Positions 44,238 to 55,928 are shown, counted from the stretch's first letter. The stretch: DNA of 64,000 nt from Chaetomium olivaceum (GCA_039881045.1 JAYWVB010000059.1:62001-126000), one strand, 5' to 3'. Numbers and translations are program-made. Notes: generated from the letters alone by a model not told the origin.

Positions 44238-45205
44238 ATGGCCGACGACATAACACCGCTCGCCTCCCTCTCCATAACCCACGTCTACTACGTTAGTCCC
44301 CGACCCTCCTCTACCCCTCCCCCCCCCCTTTCCTCCTTCAATCCACCCCTAAACCTCACCAACTAACCACCCCCCCCCCTTAACGCACACAGGACCCCTC
44401 CGACCCCCTCTCCACGCTCGCCGCGCTACTCTCCCTCCTCCCGCAAGCCCTCTGCGTCGTCTACGCGACGCTCCTCTGGTCGACGCGCGAGGCCGAGGTG
44501 CTGCTCATGTTCGCGGGGCAGCTCGCCTGCGAGGCCGTCAACCTCGTCCTCAAGCGCCTCATCAAGGAGGAGCGGCCGCCCCACGCCCTCATGGGCCCCG
44601 CCGCGGGCCGCGGGTACGGCATGCCCAGCTCGCACGCGCAGTTTGTGTTTTTCTGGGCTGGGGCCGCGGGGCTGTTTCTCTGCGTGAGGCATCGGCCGCG
44701 GAAGCTCGTTAAGAGTGGTGGTGTCAGTGGTGGTGCTAGTGGTGGTGCGGGTGCGGGCGTGGCTGCGGGTGTCGGGGATGTGCACCACGCGTATAGGGCG
44801 GGCGGGCTGTCGGCGGCGGCGGCGTCCATCGAGGCGTACTCGCACTCGCACTGGACGCTGGCGCAGCGGGTCGTGGTCAGCGCCGGCGCGCTGCTCGTGG
44901 CCGCGCTGGTGGCGTGGAGCCGGGTGTATCTGGGCTACCACAGCGTGCGGCAGGTGCTGGCGGGGTGCGCGGCCGGGGCGGGGTGCGCGGTGGCCTGGTT
45001 TGCGGTGACGTACCTGATGCGGGAGATGGGTCTGGTTGCGTGGGCGCTGGACATGCCGCTGGCGAGGTGGTTCCGGATGAGGGACTTGGTTGTAGTGGAG
45101 GATCTGTGCCAGGCTGGGTGGGAAAAGTGGGAGGAGAGACGGAGAGTGGTGCTGGAGAAGAAGGACCGGGCGAGGGAGAAGGCGAAGGCGGGGAAAGGAC
45201 AGTGA
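44238..45205 (+). CDS. cax4: Dolichyl-diphosphate phosphatase (CAX4/DOLPP1)
   Basis: Two exons, 44238-44291 and 44393-45205, with a 101-nt intron, encode 288 residues. It is a PAP2-superfamily membrane enzyme. Motif C1 is KRLIKEERP (72-80), C2 is PSSH (96-99), and C3 is SRVYLGYHSVRQ (194-205), with catalytic histidines at about 99 and 201. PSSH instead of PSGH and Gln in place of Asp at the end of C3 are hallmarks of the dolichyl-diphosphate branch. The enzyme removes a phosphate from dolichyl diphosphate on the ER lumenal side, recycling the carrier for N-glycosylation. Several hydrophobic helices are visible (LAALLSLLPQALCVVYATLL, FVFFWAGAAGLFLC, VVVSAGALLVAALVAW). A Gly/Ala-rich insert at about 125-150 is unusual. 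The C-terminal tail is charged and helical. Confidence 0.92.
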
Positions 45206-45447
45206 GGTTACCGAACATACAATAGAAATCCTATTCATCTTCGACTGGCAGGTGTGTGGTTAAAGGCGAAGTGCTCTCTTAACGTCCTATTCTCTTGAAT
45301 GTCTAATTCAAACTCCTTTGGTAAACTACATGTAAAGCCTAAGCCATTCACCATCTTACACTCCGATCGCTAATTCGGCTCAGATTATCGCTGCGGTCGA
45401 TCCCCCCCTGTCAATATCAATACAGTTCATCCGCTTTTTAAACACCT

Positions 45448-46382
45448 CTACCGGTACACACCGCCGTTGTTATCATACCGATACCCCGTGCCCGTGTTCG
45501 GATAGCTCTCCAAGGGGACATTATCACCGGCCTTCCCGTACTTGCTCGTGTCGTTGCCCAACCCACCGTACCCGCCGCGCCGCCGGTGGTGCTGCCCACC
45601 CGGGTCTGCTCGGTCGCATAGCTATGGCGCAAGTCGTCCGGGGTGGAGTGCTCCGGCAGGATGTTGGGGTCGTGGGCGGCGTCCGCGTTCGTGCCGCGCT
45701 TGCGGCCGAATAAACCAAAGAAACCCTTGCGTCCACCGTAGCCTTCAGTGTAGTCATTGGCTGGGGACGGGCCGATCCGCATCTCCTTGCGGCGGTGGCG
45801 GACGAGGGCGAGACTGACGAAGGGGGAGATGGCGAAGAAGATGCTGTCGTGAAAAAAAGCATGTTAGTTTTTACGGTATGTGTGGTATGCAGAGCAGAAG
45901 AAATGGGCTTACACCGCAACAATTGACACGGCCAAGCAGGCCGTCTCCATCTTGCACGCCTGCCTCAAGCTGGGTAGCGCCGTGAATCCACCATTGCCGT
46001 TATCCACCACATTGGTATCGGCATTCCCCTTCCCGAACGCCGTGTCAACCTCTCCGTTGCAAGACGATGCCCCGCCGCGGCTGACGGCGGCGATGTAAAT
46101 GAAGCCGCCGATGAAGGCCACGTCGAGGACCATCATGAAAAAGGAGGGAAACGAGCGGCCGGGGATGCAGCAGAGCATGAGCAGGGCGAGGATGGTGTAG
46201 AGCACGCCGACGCCCGATATGCCTTCGACGGCCCTCACCCACACACCTATCGACATGTTATGGTTGTGTAGGGTGGCCAGGAAGTAGGAGAAGAGGGCTA
46301 GCACGATGGCAGCACAGCAGAACTGAATGGCGCGGATAAAGAATTGTAAGCCCCGTAGGGCCATGCCTGTGCCCGCGCCCAT
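45448..46382 (-). CDS. MARVEL-like tetraspan membrane protein, with an apparent frameshift near its 3' end
   Basis: Two exons, 46382-45913 and 45843-45448, with a 69-nt intron. Four hydrophobic helices are evident: AIQFCCAAIVLALFSYFLATL, GVGVLYTILALLMLCC, FFMMVLDVAFIGGFIYIA, and CLAVSIVAVIFFAISPFVSLALV, the last spanning the splice junction. A short Cys-containing loop precedes helix 4, as in fungal MARVEL proteins of membrane apposition or vesicle type. The hydrophilic C-terminus is coherent up to QTRVGSTTGG. Beyond 45571-45590 (GC-rich) the original frame reads as an Arg/Thr-rich scramble to 45438. The neighbouring frame gives a Gly/Tyr/Asn-rich tail ending DNNGGVYR with a stop at 45448-45450. 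I infer one missing base. No specific function is known. Confidence 0.7.
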
Positions 46383-48107
46383 AGTATGGGTTGCTGTTGT
46401 TTATTGCTTTCCAGGTTTCGATGTTTCGATGTTTCGAGATTTCGGGAGATCCGAGGTTTCGGGAGATCCGGAATGTGGCGCGACCCTGGGGAATGTTTAC
46501 GTGGTGATTCGAGAGTGTGAGCTGTGAAAACCTATACTCGGCATTTCACGAAAGTTGATGATCAAGTGTAGGTAGGTAAGAGAAGGAAAGAGTTCCAAGT
46601 TCAAGTTGAGTTTAGGAAACAAATGGCTTCCCCACAGCAAAGCCATAAGGAAAGCGGCCACATGGAGATGGTGTGGAGAGGGCCGAAATCACCGGGCATG
46701 GCTGCAGCGTTTGCGGCCTGTTGCATCACTGTCAAAGAACCACGGATTCGACCGTCTCGAGACCATCAAAAGGCCGCGTTCGGGCCCACCAAACTCACCC
46801 ATTCGCATTGCGATCTGCCTTGCCGTTTTCCATCCCCCTTGGAGTCATCCTGTCACATTGCGAGATTCCCACAAACCCAGCGGCCATCGCAGATCCGATC
46901 GCTGAAACTCGCTCCGTTTCCCGTTCGCTGCGCCTGGTCATGACGAATCTTTTCCATTGTTTCGTTGATCGGGGCGACTCGAGGTCCAACTCAGGGTCCA
47001 CGATGACGTAAGTCCTCATTCGATCTCTTGGCATGTGGTGGGGCAGGCGCGGCAGGCAAGAAAAAGCCACTCCTTGCGTACACGAGCAGGAGCACAGCCA
47101 CTGTGGCGTACTTTGAACCACGAGCCTGGTCTGAGAAAGAACACATGCCAAATTCTTCGACAAGGACAACACTTAGAAATTCTAGGCAAATCTACTAATC
47201 TAAGATTCCCTACAAGCTTCCTTTTCTAATTTGTTTCCAACTCGAAACAGAACAACCAAACCTTGGAATCGGCATCTCCCATTCAAAAATCAAGATTGGC
47301 CACACAGGGGAGAAGTGCACTATTATGTGCTAACACTGATTTCATAACTTTAGTGTTAAACTTTGGGTTTTTAAATGTTAAGGTGAGGTTCTAAGTGTAG
47401 AGTCCCTTGCCTTGCGCATGTTTGTTATTGAGATCAGTCGGGTCCGAGGTCCGAGATCATAGTGCCAGCCATACAACATAAAAAGCAATGAGCGCACCAA
47501 AACTACTGTTGGATTCGCCATATGGAACTGTCTTGCGGAAACCAGTGTTGGAAGTTGTGGCGCTTGAAACACGGAAGCCTGGTTGCCGATGCTTTAGTGT
47601 CAGAGGTGTTCCAGAGGCTGAACAAGAAGCTATTAAAAGGAGGCCAGGGCGATGCCCGCCACTGAGAGAAAAATCAATCAATTCTTTCTCCCCATCTTTC
47701 CGTCTGAATGTCGTTTCCAACAACTACAACACGCCATTTCATCGCGGGAAATTGTTGCCTATCATGCTAGGCTATTTACTGCATTGAACAATGACCCCTT
47801 ACATATCATATGCAGCCTCCATTGACTGTCCATTCGCAGGTATTAGAATTAATTCCAGTGGGCGGCTCCTATTTCCAGATTAAATGTAGAACTTGCTGTT
47901 CTGGCCGCCGAATTTGGCAGGGTGTTATGAACTTCCAACAGCTGGTATTCGGAATGATGGCCTTAAGTTCCGGATAAGAACGTTTGCGGTGTGGCAATAG
48001 CGGGACCGACAACAACCAATACTTGGTTACGCATTTGGACCCCAACGCCCTAGGCGAACGCCGCACGGCGCTGCATCGTCAAGTCTTCATTTTCTCGAGC
48101 GCGCAAT
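46383..48107. other. Divergent intergenic region, 1.7 kb
   Basis: No gene was seen. Short tandem and direct repeats (GATGTTTC, TTCGGGAGATCCG) lie at 46417-46470, just upstream of the MARVEL-like gene. An AT-richer block runs from about 47180 to 47400, with a small hairpin (CTAACACT...AGTGTTAA) at about 47333-47361. Confidence 0.45.
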
Positions 48108-49751
48108 ATGGAAACAACCGAAACCCCCCGGAATGTGCCCCCCCAACCTCGGCCGACCTTCGGCACTCTTGTTGGAACGTACGTCAAGCATGGAAACCGA
48201 GACTACCTCGCTCGGCTTTTGCAGATCTGGAGTCCAGCTATGGACGAAGAGGAGGGTACTCCTCTGATGGGCGGCGCGCTCCACCGTGCTATCTTCATTG
48301 GAGACGAAACCGCGGTTCGAATGATTCTCGACGCCGGGGTGAGCCCAACAGTACAGGATAGCCAGCTCTACAGCCCTCTGGCAACGGCGGCTGAGGCTGG
48401 CCAGCGCGGCATCGCTCGCTTTCTATGGGAACTCGTCGGGCCCGACGGGCGGGTCGACCCCCTCCGGTCGCCCAACTGTCTTGTCGTGGCTGCTGAGAAG
48501 GGCCACGCAGACCTGGTCGCCGACTTTCTCGATATGTGGGACGGGTGGCCTATGGATGAGAAACGCCAGGCACTGTATAGTGCTACACGTGACTGGCGGG
48601 ATAACGCCATCGGTGTGCTGCTGGCTAAAGTTGCCTACGAAGCCGATACCATCCAGCAGGCCCTCAAAGTAGGCGTTACTAAAGAACCGATTCCGTCAGT
48701 CGCCAGGTGGGGTTCTTTCGTCCCTATCACTAAAGACAAGGATGATCTCCGGCAGCAGCGCGTGGTATGTCACCTCATTGATGCCGGCGCGGATCTGGAC
48801 GCGCTCGTCAGCGGCGGCAGAATCCCATTGCTTCATGCCGCGGCCGAGTGGCGCCATCGACTCGGTGCTCTCAGGGGGCTCCTCGAGAAGGGAGCGAATG
48901 CCAACGTGCGCGACGGATCCGGCAAAACGGCGCTGTATAGGCTCTTTCACAGACATTCTTCCTCTTCCGCGGACGCTCTACGCGTCCTCATACAACACGG
49001 CGCATCCCCCGAGCTGGCAGATAAGACAGGGGAAACCGGACTGCACGCCGCCGCGCACACGGGAACGCTCGAGCAGTTCCAGCTCTGCCTTACGGCCTGT
49101 GGAGACGAGGACGCGGCCCTGCGCCTCCGCAACTCGTACGACGAATCCCTCTTCCACTACGCCGCCGCCGGCGGGAGGGAAGACACGGTCAGGTTTCTAC
49201 TGAGCCGTGGCCTGGACGCTAACGCGGCCAACGCCAACGGATGGACGCCGCTCATCTGCGCCCTCATGCCGGCCAAAGTCAGGCGGTGTTACCCTCAGTG
49301 CTCCCTAGCCAGCCTCCTCCTCGAGCACGGCGCCAGCGCGCAGGCGGTGACGGAGGAGGGCTGGACTGCGCTGCATGCGCTAGCGTCGTACCCCAGCGGG
49401 TACCTGGGCCTGCCGCTTGACAACTGGGACGACGTCGCGCCGCTGGTCCGGGAACTCATCGCGCGCGGCGCCCCGCTTGATGCCGAGGTGAGCTCGCTCC
49501 GGAACCCTGCGGTCTCATACAAAATGTTCGTCTCTCCCAACCCCGACGCGTGGGGGGTCCGGATGCAATCGTTCGCTCGGAACTGGGGAGGCGCCGCAAC
49601 GTCCTCCTCGGCTGCCGTCAAACCTTTGGGGAACGGCGGTGAAGACACAGGCACGACACCGCTGATGTGGGCTCGGCGGAACGGTGCGAACGAGGTGGTC
49701 AAGGCGATCCTGGAGCACCAGGCCGAAGCGGCCGGCAGGGCAGAGAACTGA
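48108..49751 (+). CDS. Ankyrin-repeat protein (547 aa)
   Basis: Single exon from METTETPRN to TGA at 49749-49751. About ten ankyrin-type repeats are recognisable by the TPLH...A...G....V..LL..GA pattern. Examples are LHRAIFIGDETAVRMILDAG, LLHAAAEWRHRLGALRGLLE, TGLHAAAHTGTLEQFQLCL, LFHYAAAGGREDTVRFLLSR, and TPLMWARRNGANEVVKAILE near the end. Repeats are irregular, with inserts at about 165-210 and 440-500. No signal peptide, transmembrane helix, NACHT or HET domain is attached. Such stand-alone ankyrin proteins are numerous and rapidly evolving in filamentous ascomycetes and act as protein-binding scaffolds. The partner here is unknown. It diverges from the MARVEL-like gene. Confidence 0.85.
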   Translation: METTETPRNVPPQPRPTFGTLVGTYVKHGNRDYLARLLQIWSPAMDEEEGTPLMGGALHRAIFIGDETAVRMILDAGVSPTVQDSQLYSPLATAAEAGQRGIARFLWELVGPDGRVDPLRSPNCLVVAAEKGHADLVADFLDMWDGWPMDEKRQALYSATRDWRDNAIGVLLAKVAYEADTIQQALKVGVTKEPIPSVARWGSFVPITKDKDDLRQQRVVCHLIDAGADLDALVSGGRIPLLHAAAEWRHRLGALRGLLEKGANANVRDGSGKTALYRLFHRHSSSSADALRVLIQHGASPELADKTGETGLHAAAHTGTLEQFQLCLTACGDEDAALRLRNSYDESLFHYAAAGGREDTVRFLLSRGLDANAANANGWTPLICALMPAKVRRCYPQCSLASLLLEHGASAQAVTEEGWTALHALASYPSGYLGLPLDNWDDVAPLVRELIARGAPLDAEVSSLRNPAVSYKMFVSPNPDAWGVRMQSFARNWGGAATSSSAAVKPLGNGGEDTGTTPLMWARRNGANEVVKAILEHQAEAAGRAEN

Positions 49752-50466
49752 GGGGAACGCAAGTATGTTTCCGACTGCCAGAATCAAGCCCCTTTCCGGC
49801 TAGCACATTCAAACACACACACATAGTCAGAGGGAGATAGGGTATTGGAGCGCGAGCAACATTAGCTGGCAAGCTATAGAATAAAGGGGATATGGGAAAG
49901 TAAAGCGAATGAGGAGATAGAGACCTAGCAAAGGCGATGAGGGAGGGAGAGAAAGTCGAGAGTATAAGAACGGGACGTTGGATAGGAGGGGCTCTATTTA
50001 TACGGCGGGCGTGGTGGGACCGTACGAGGACGCGAATCTGACCCAACGCTATACCCAATTCAGAAGGCCGCCGTTTCCTGATAGAGCGACAGCATTTTCG
50101 ACATTAATCTGTATAAAAGACACAATGGCTGGCCGCCTAATGTTGAGCCTTGTAAGCCTAGTAAGGAGGCCAGAGTTTCCATGATATACGTCGTCCATAA
50201 GGTAGTAATTGAGTACCGGAAAATGTTCAAAGTAATGTCGCAAACAAACTAAACGCTCCTTGTAGTGGAGCGTTTAGTAGTCGTTCCTGAAGAAGTCACA
50301 CTTAAACCTCTACTAGGCCAAACTGCAATGTTGCAAGTTTGCGTTGTCGTCAAGAGGTATGGCGTTTACATGGGCCGTGGGAAGCAAGATATGGGAGAAG
50401 TTAGCCCTGTGTGTAACATTTTGCTCAGGCATTAGGGGCAGAAAGTGAGAGTTAAGCAAAAAGAAA
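49752..50466. other. Intergenic region before tRNA-Glu
   Basis: This 0.7-kb stretch is purine-rich and has no gene. It contains a perfect 12-bp hairpin at 50248-50278. Confidence 0.5.
50248..50278. repeat. Perfect inverted repeat, 12-bp arms, 7-nt loop
   Basis: The left arm ACTAAACGCTCC (50248-50259) and right arm GGAGCGTTTAGT (50267-50278) are exact complements around TTGTAGT. It lies 188 bp beyond the 3' end of the minus-strand tRNA gene. Confidence 0.9.
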
Positions 50467-50554
50467 TACCCCTCCGGGGAGTCGAACCCCGGGCAACGGA
50501 ATCCAAGATGAGAATCATGAGAATCCGCTATGTTAACCGCTACACCAGAGGGGT
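50467..50554 (-). tRNA. tRNA-Glu (anticodon CTC) with a 16-nt intron
   Basis: The minus strand folds as a complete cloverleaf. The acceptor stem is ACCCCTC paired with GAGGGGT (7 bp), with discriminator A. A D-arm with GGTGTAGCGGTTAACAT follows. The anticodon stem is GCGGA/TCCGT, closing with one G-U pair. The T stem is CGGGG/CCCCG around TTCGACT. The anticodon loop reads TTCTCA followed by the intron and a final T, placing the intron (50502-50517) after position 37, the canonical site for nuclear tRNA introns. The anticodon CTC reads the GAG codon, which is common in this GC-rich coding DNA. A T-run on the plus strand just downstream (50461-50466 region, A-rich) is weak as a Pol III terminator. 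Confidence 0.92.
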
Positions 50555-52432
50555 CTTTGTTATTTGTTGAAGATGGGAGCAGGAATCCCAATCATGAAGC
50601 TCAAGGCGGGAGGAAGGTGGCCGGGTGCATGTTGGGATTGTTTGGAAGGAAGGAGGTGGGGACTAGGGCACCTGCCGCTTCCCGGGAGCAAACAGAGGGG
50701 ATGAGAGAGGGTAAGCTTGCCTTGAACAAGTCCTTGATTTCGGAGTGTCCAGTCTGCCAACACGTAAACTAAAGTACTTGAATTTGACGGAACAAATAAG
50801 GTAATCAACAGAGATTGCGGTTAACCTGGCAGCAGGTATGTATTCAAGTAACGCTATAATATCCTTTCATTTGGCTGCCGCCTACACAGGAAACAGCGAT
50901 GCCGGAAGGAAGGCCACGCCAATTGCAATTTCTAGAGACTGTTACACACCGCCAATCTCCCTAGTGCGTCAATGATATCTGGACCTCTTTCTTGGAAAGT
51001 GTTTCACAATGGACTGATCGTCATATTTGGGTGGTTCGACTCTTCACGTCGCCTTCCAAGACTCCAGAAGTGCCAACTTATATTGCTGAGCTATGGAGCT
51101 GAAAGCAAAAACAAGAAAAGAATATATATGTTTGGAGGCATTCCTTCGACACCCAGGGTCTTGGCCGTCGGTGAAGACCGTTCAGCTCAACGCATTCCCC
51201 TCCTATAGCGTGGTCGACAACCTCGGAAGGCACGAGGGCAGCACCAGAGGACAGTTGTGGATCCCACCAAGTCCATCCAGTTTTACATTTTGACACCGGC
51301 ACCTAATAGTTTTGCCTCACCTTCTACATACATCGAAGCCTCCCAGTTCCACATATCAACACACCAGTCGAGACATGTCTTGCAAGACCCCGTCTCGGCA
51401 CGGAGCGGCATGACTCCCACGTGGAGATCGGACGGGAGTTGAGAACCGAAGAATGCCAAGCCGCCAGAACCAAGATCGGATGGAGACGTTGCGGCGTGGG
51501 GGAGGGAGATCGGCGTCGATCAGGAAGGAGGACATGGAAACCCCTCTCCGTGCGACATCCTGCAGCTGCATCCCAAATCGCAACAGCATGCAGATTACGA
51601 ACACGATCAGCGGTGGAATTCTCCGCCGAGCTTGCCAACAACTTGACAACTCGCGTGGGCCCGTCGCTGTTGGCCCCCATCGGATACCGGCACCACCAAG
51701 AAGAAATGATTCGCCCACCGTCAGGGTGGGACGAGAAACGCATTGATCCAAGATCCGTCGACGTGGCTCGTCGAACAAAAATTGCAGCCCACCGAGCCCA
51801 CCATGCTGCAGCCCAGAACAGCCACCGTTCAATAGTGTCGGGTTTGGTGACCGTCCGCCAATGCCCAGACCGCGAGCTCCACAAGCCATGAAGAACCCGA
51901 AAAAAGAATTGAATGCGGCTGGGAGCTGGAATCGATAAGCTGGTGTTCAGCCCAATCAGACGAACTGTATTTCGGGGGACGAGGCGCTTGGCGTCTCTTG
52001 GGCCTGGAAACCTCGAGCCGAGACCCCTGTGGAAATACGAGTGACAGGGGGGATGGGATGGGATTGGATGCAAGGGGGGTCACATCGTCCCGCCGAGACT
52101 CTCACGCCGAGCTGAGCCCTAAACGGCCATGATGAAAAACACATCAACGCCCAACACGCGTGTGTTCCAACATGAACCCGCGATAGTCATCTCTCCTCGG
52201 CCTTGACCGTCCCGGTCTCCTACTCTCGCTTTGCCCTCACCTCAGCAGTTCGCCTTGCTCTGTCAATTCGTTCCGCCAGAGTAACGTCTCATACATTGCC
52301 CGGATCACAACACCCAGACCGCCAGGTTAGGGGTTGCGCAGCCGGGTTCTGTCCGCTCGTTTTGGTTACTCGAGGGCCCCTTCACGATTTATACGCCTAT
52401 CCGTAATCTAATGTTTTGAATCCTCGTCCAAT
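50555..52432. other. Intergenic region upstream of the peroxidase gene
   Basis: This 1.9-kb stretch has no convincing gene. Long open frames on both strands at 51324-52073 have no recognisable domain or splice structure. The right-hand 300 bp should hold the peroxidase-WSC promoter. Confidence 0.4.
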
Positions 52433-55400
52433 ATGAGAACAAAAGCGCCTGTCTTTGCCGGTCTGCTGTCCCTCGCGGCACAGACCGGCAGGGCTGATCC
52501 AACATGGCCTGCCAGCACCGATCACATGGAAGAGATCATCTACCAGCTCCAGGGGATTCAGGGGAGTCTGTTTAACGACATCATCACGCCTTGCAACAAC
52601 GAAGCTGCCGGCCCTGGGCGCATAACCGCCAGCGAGTGGCTGCGCGTGGGTTTTCAGTACGTGATGTTCATTTAGTAGGAGGCCAGGAGGAGAGGTGGAG
52701 GTCTCGGCAAAGTGTTAGATATCGGGGCGTCGGGCAAATTGTTGAGCCCCTGTTTCCACGGGAATGCTGACTCGAGCAGTGACATGGCACCACACAACAA
52801 ATACTTCGGTACTGGTGGACTTGACGGCTCGCTGCAGTTCGAGCTCAACAATGGCGAAAACACCGGCCCTGGCCACCGAACGACGCTCCAGTTTTACGCC
52901 AACTACTTGACATCCAAGTCCCCCATAGCTGACCTGATTGCCGCTGGTGTGTACGCCTCTGTCCGCTCCTGCGGTGGCCCCGTCGTTCCCCTCAGGCTGG
53001 GGCGGAAGGACGCGATCTCGGCCGGCAGCGCCGGCGTCCCGCAGCCCCAGAACTCCGTTGTCTCTTTCAGGCAACAGTTCGACCGCATGGGCTTCACAGC
53101 CACCGAGATGATCCAATTGGTCGCTTGTGGTCACACTCTCGGCTCTGTTCACAGCACCGAGTTCCCCCAGATCGTCCCTCCGTCTGTTGGGCAGGCTCCT
53201 TTTGATACGAGCAGGGCCCAGTTCGACAACAGGGTGGCCACTGAATATGTTGCCGGGACCACCACCAACCCACTTGTCGTGGGTGCTTCTATTGGTGTTG
53301 GCCGGCACTCCGATTTCAAGGTCTACAGCTCAGACGGGAACGCTACCATCAGCACCCTGACTGACCCCACCGTCTTCCGTAACACTTGCCAAGCCATGCT
53401 CCAGAAGATGATCGAGGTTGTTCCTCAGGGCGTCACCCTTACTGAGCCCATCGCCCCATATGCCGTCAAGCCGGTCGACATGCAATTGACCCTGAACACT
53501 GGCGGTACTAGCTTCCGTCTTACCGGTTTCATTAGAGTCAGGACCACCGAGGTCCCAGCGAGCTCCATTGAGAACGTCGTTCTTACCTGGAAGGACCGGA
53601 GCGGCGGGAACAGCTGCGGGTCGTCTGCGACCTGCTCCACCACGGCTACGCTGCAGGGCGTCTCAACTGGCTTCGATGATACCTTTGGCGTATGTACCCT
53701 CAGCCCTATCCCCCGATAGTGGTGCTAACAACACTAGTTCTTCCCCATTGACGCGACTATCCCGACCGCAGCCGGTATCTCATCGTTCACCGTCGTGGTG
53801 AACTACAACGATGGGTCAAGCGAGACTTACGATAACAACGGCAACTCTTACCCCATGTCTGATGCCATTGTCCTTCAGAAGCCGCAGAGCTGCCTGCTTC
53901 AAGGGCCCGGAGATCTCACTGTTTCTGCTTTAGTACGTTTTCCCCGGACCGATAGTTGGCAGCGGTATTGACCAAGGCACAGGTCCGCAATGACCACAAG
54001 GACCTTCCGGTGAACCTCGGTGTTTCGTATTTGACGCCTCGTAACTCCGCGGACAACAACCCGGTCCCGGCCCTGAATGAGGCCACCGTCGAGATGGTGG
54101 AGGGCGACTGTGTTGGCCAGTACACATTCTATTCAGCTAGTTTCAACATTCCCGGCGGTCTTAGCTTCAACTCTAGGATCAGCGTGACTGCTGGCTCAGG
54201 TGAGACCGTTTACACGGACGACTTCAACAAGGCCAGTGACCTGGGCGGTACCTGTGGGACCTTCACCGGCGGCGCCACTTGTGCTGATGTCACCACCCCT
54301 CCTACCCCTTCGTCGACCACTTCCGTTCCTGGTTCAAGCTCGACCAGTGTTCCCGTCACCACCACCAGCTCCAGCAGCTCAACCGCCGCCCCGACGCCCG
54401 CCATCAAGCCTACCGTCGGCGGTTATGTATTCGTCGACTGCTGGACCGAAGGAACGGGTGCGCGGGCCCTCAGCGGTGCCGCGTTCGCCTACGACGAGAT
54501 GACGCTCGAGTCCTGTATGACCAACTGCACTGGTTTCGATTACTGGGCCACCGAGTACGGCAGAGAATGCTACTGCGGCAACAGCCTCCACTCCAGCAGC
54601 ACCGAGGCGCCCGTCGAGGAGTGCAACATGGTCTGCGGTGGTGATCCGACCGAGTTCTGCGGCGCCGGAAATCGCCTTGAGCTGTACTCGACGACCGCAA
54701 CCCGCACCACCTCTGCCACCCCCACTCCGACGGGAAGCCTGGCTGTCAAGCCGACCGTGGGTGACTACACCTTTGTTGGATGTCAAACAGAGGCGACCGG
54801 GAGCAGGGCGCTTTCCGGCAAGGATGTGTACGCCGACGACGCTATGACTCTGGAATTGTGCGCGACCTACTGCGCTGGGTTCACTTACTTTGGCACTGAG
54901 TACGGCCGCGAATGTGAGTGACACTAAACCATCAAAACCCCTAAAACGTGACGACTAACTTTTATGCCAGGCTACTGTGGCAACAGCCTCAACGCCGGGA
55001 GCGTCTCGGCCCCTCTGGCCGAATGCAACATGGCATGCGGCGGTGACCCGTACGAATACTGCGGCGCAGGCAACCGTTTGGAGCTGTACAGGCTGTCGAG
55101 CGTGTCCTCCACGGGAAGCCCGTCCTCAGAAGGTGAGAGACGGCGTAGATTGGCTTAACAAAACAAAAATCCCACCCGCCCGCAACGATTTCCTAACTTC
55201 AGTCTCTCTCTCAAGCCGCCACGACGACCACTAGCTCCGCCCCCACTGCCACTCTCTCCCGCACCCCCACCGTCTCTCCTTACACCCACGCCGGCTGCTG
55301 GACCGAAGGTACGGGCGCGCGCGCGCTCGGAGCCAAAACATACGCATCTGCCGACAACATGACCCTTGAGAACTGCGCCGCCTTCTGCGCGGGCTACCGC

Positions 55401-55928
55401 TACTTCGGCACCGAGTACGCCGCCGAATGCTACTGCGGTAACGTCCTGCACGCCACCTCGACCAACGCCTCGCTCGCTGACTGCGCCATGCCCTGCTCCG
55501 GCAACCCGGCCCAGTACTGCGGCGGGCCCGACCGCATCGAGCTGTACGAGAACGCCGCCGCCGCCGCCACCACCACCTCTGAATCCCCCACGCCGACGCC
55601 GACCCAGCCCGCTACCGTCTCGGCCACCGGCGAGGATGGGACTGAGTGGGAGTTCCACGGGTGCGTGACCGAGGCGACGGGCGTGCGGGCCCTGGGCGCC
55701 GAGACCCTCGCGTCGGATGAGCTGACGCTCGAGGCGTGTGCCGAGTTCTGTGGCGCCTATCAGTTCTTTGGTGCCGAGTACGGGCGGGAATGCTACTGTG
55801 GGAACGAGCTGGCCGAGACCGCGGCTGAGGCGCCTGCGTCGGACTGCTCGATGGCGTGCGCTGGGGATGCGGCGGCGCTGTGCGGGAATGGGAATCGGTT
55901 GAGTGTGTATTCCAAGGTGGTGGTGTAA
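52433..55928 (+). CDS. Secreted heme peroxidase fused to four WSC domains
   Basis: Six exons: 52433-52656, 52780-53689, 53738-53932, 53983-54913, 54971-55132 and 55216-55928, encoding 1044 residues. A signal peptide (MRTKAPVFAGLLSLAAQTGRA) precedes a catalase-peroxidase-superfamily domain of fungal class II-like type. The distal motif RVGFHDM forms across the first intron, and the proximal heme ligand lies in LVACGHTLGSVH. A beta-rich segment (about 330-480) and a Ser/Thr-rich linker follow. Then come four WSC modules, each with the EYGRECYCGN-type core and eight cysteines (ACNMxCGG...YCGAGNRLELY pattern). WSC domains bind cell-wall glycans, so the fusion would place a peroxide-using enzyme on the wall or on plant polymer. 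No GPI signal or C-terminal helix is seen. Confidence 0.85.

Noticed and set aside
47333..47361. Small hairpin CTAACACT...AGTGTTAA in AT-rich DNA
   Set aside because: Eight-base arms in AT-rich sequence are expected by chance, and there are no flanking duplications.
51324..52073. Long overlapping frames on both strands upstream of the peroxidase
   Set aside because: Neither strand shows a domain or conserved-looking motif. Mutual overlap suggests stop-poor GC-rich DNA rather than genes.
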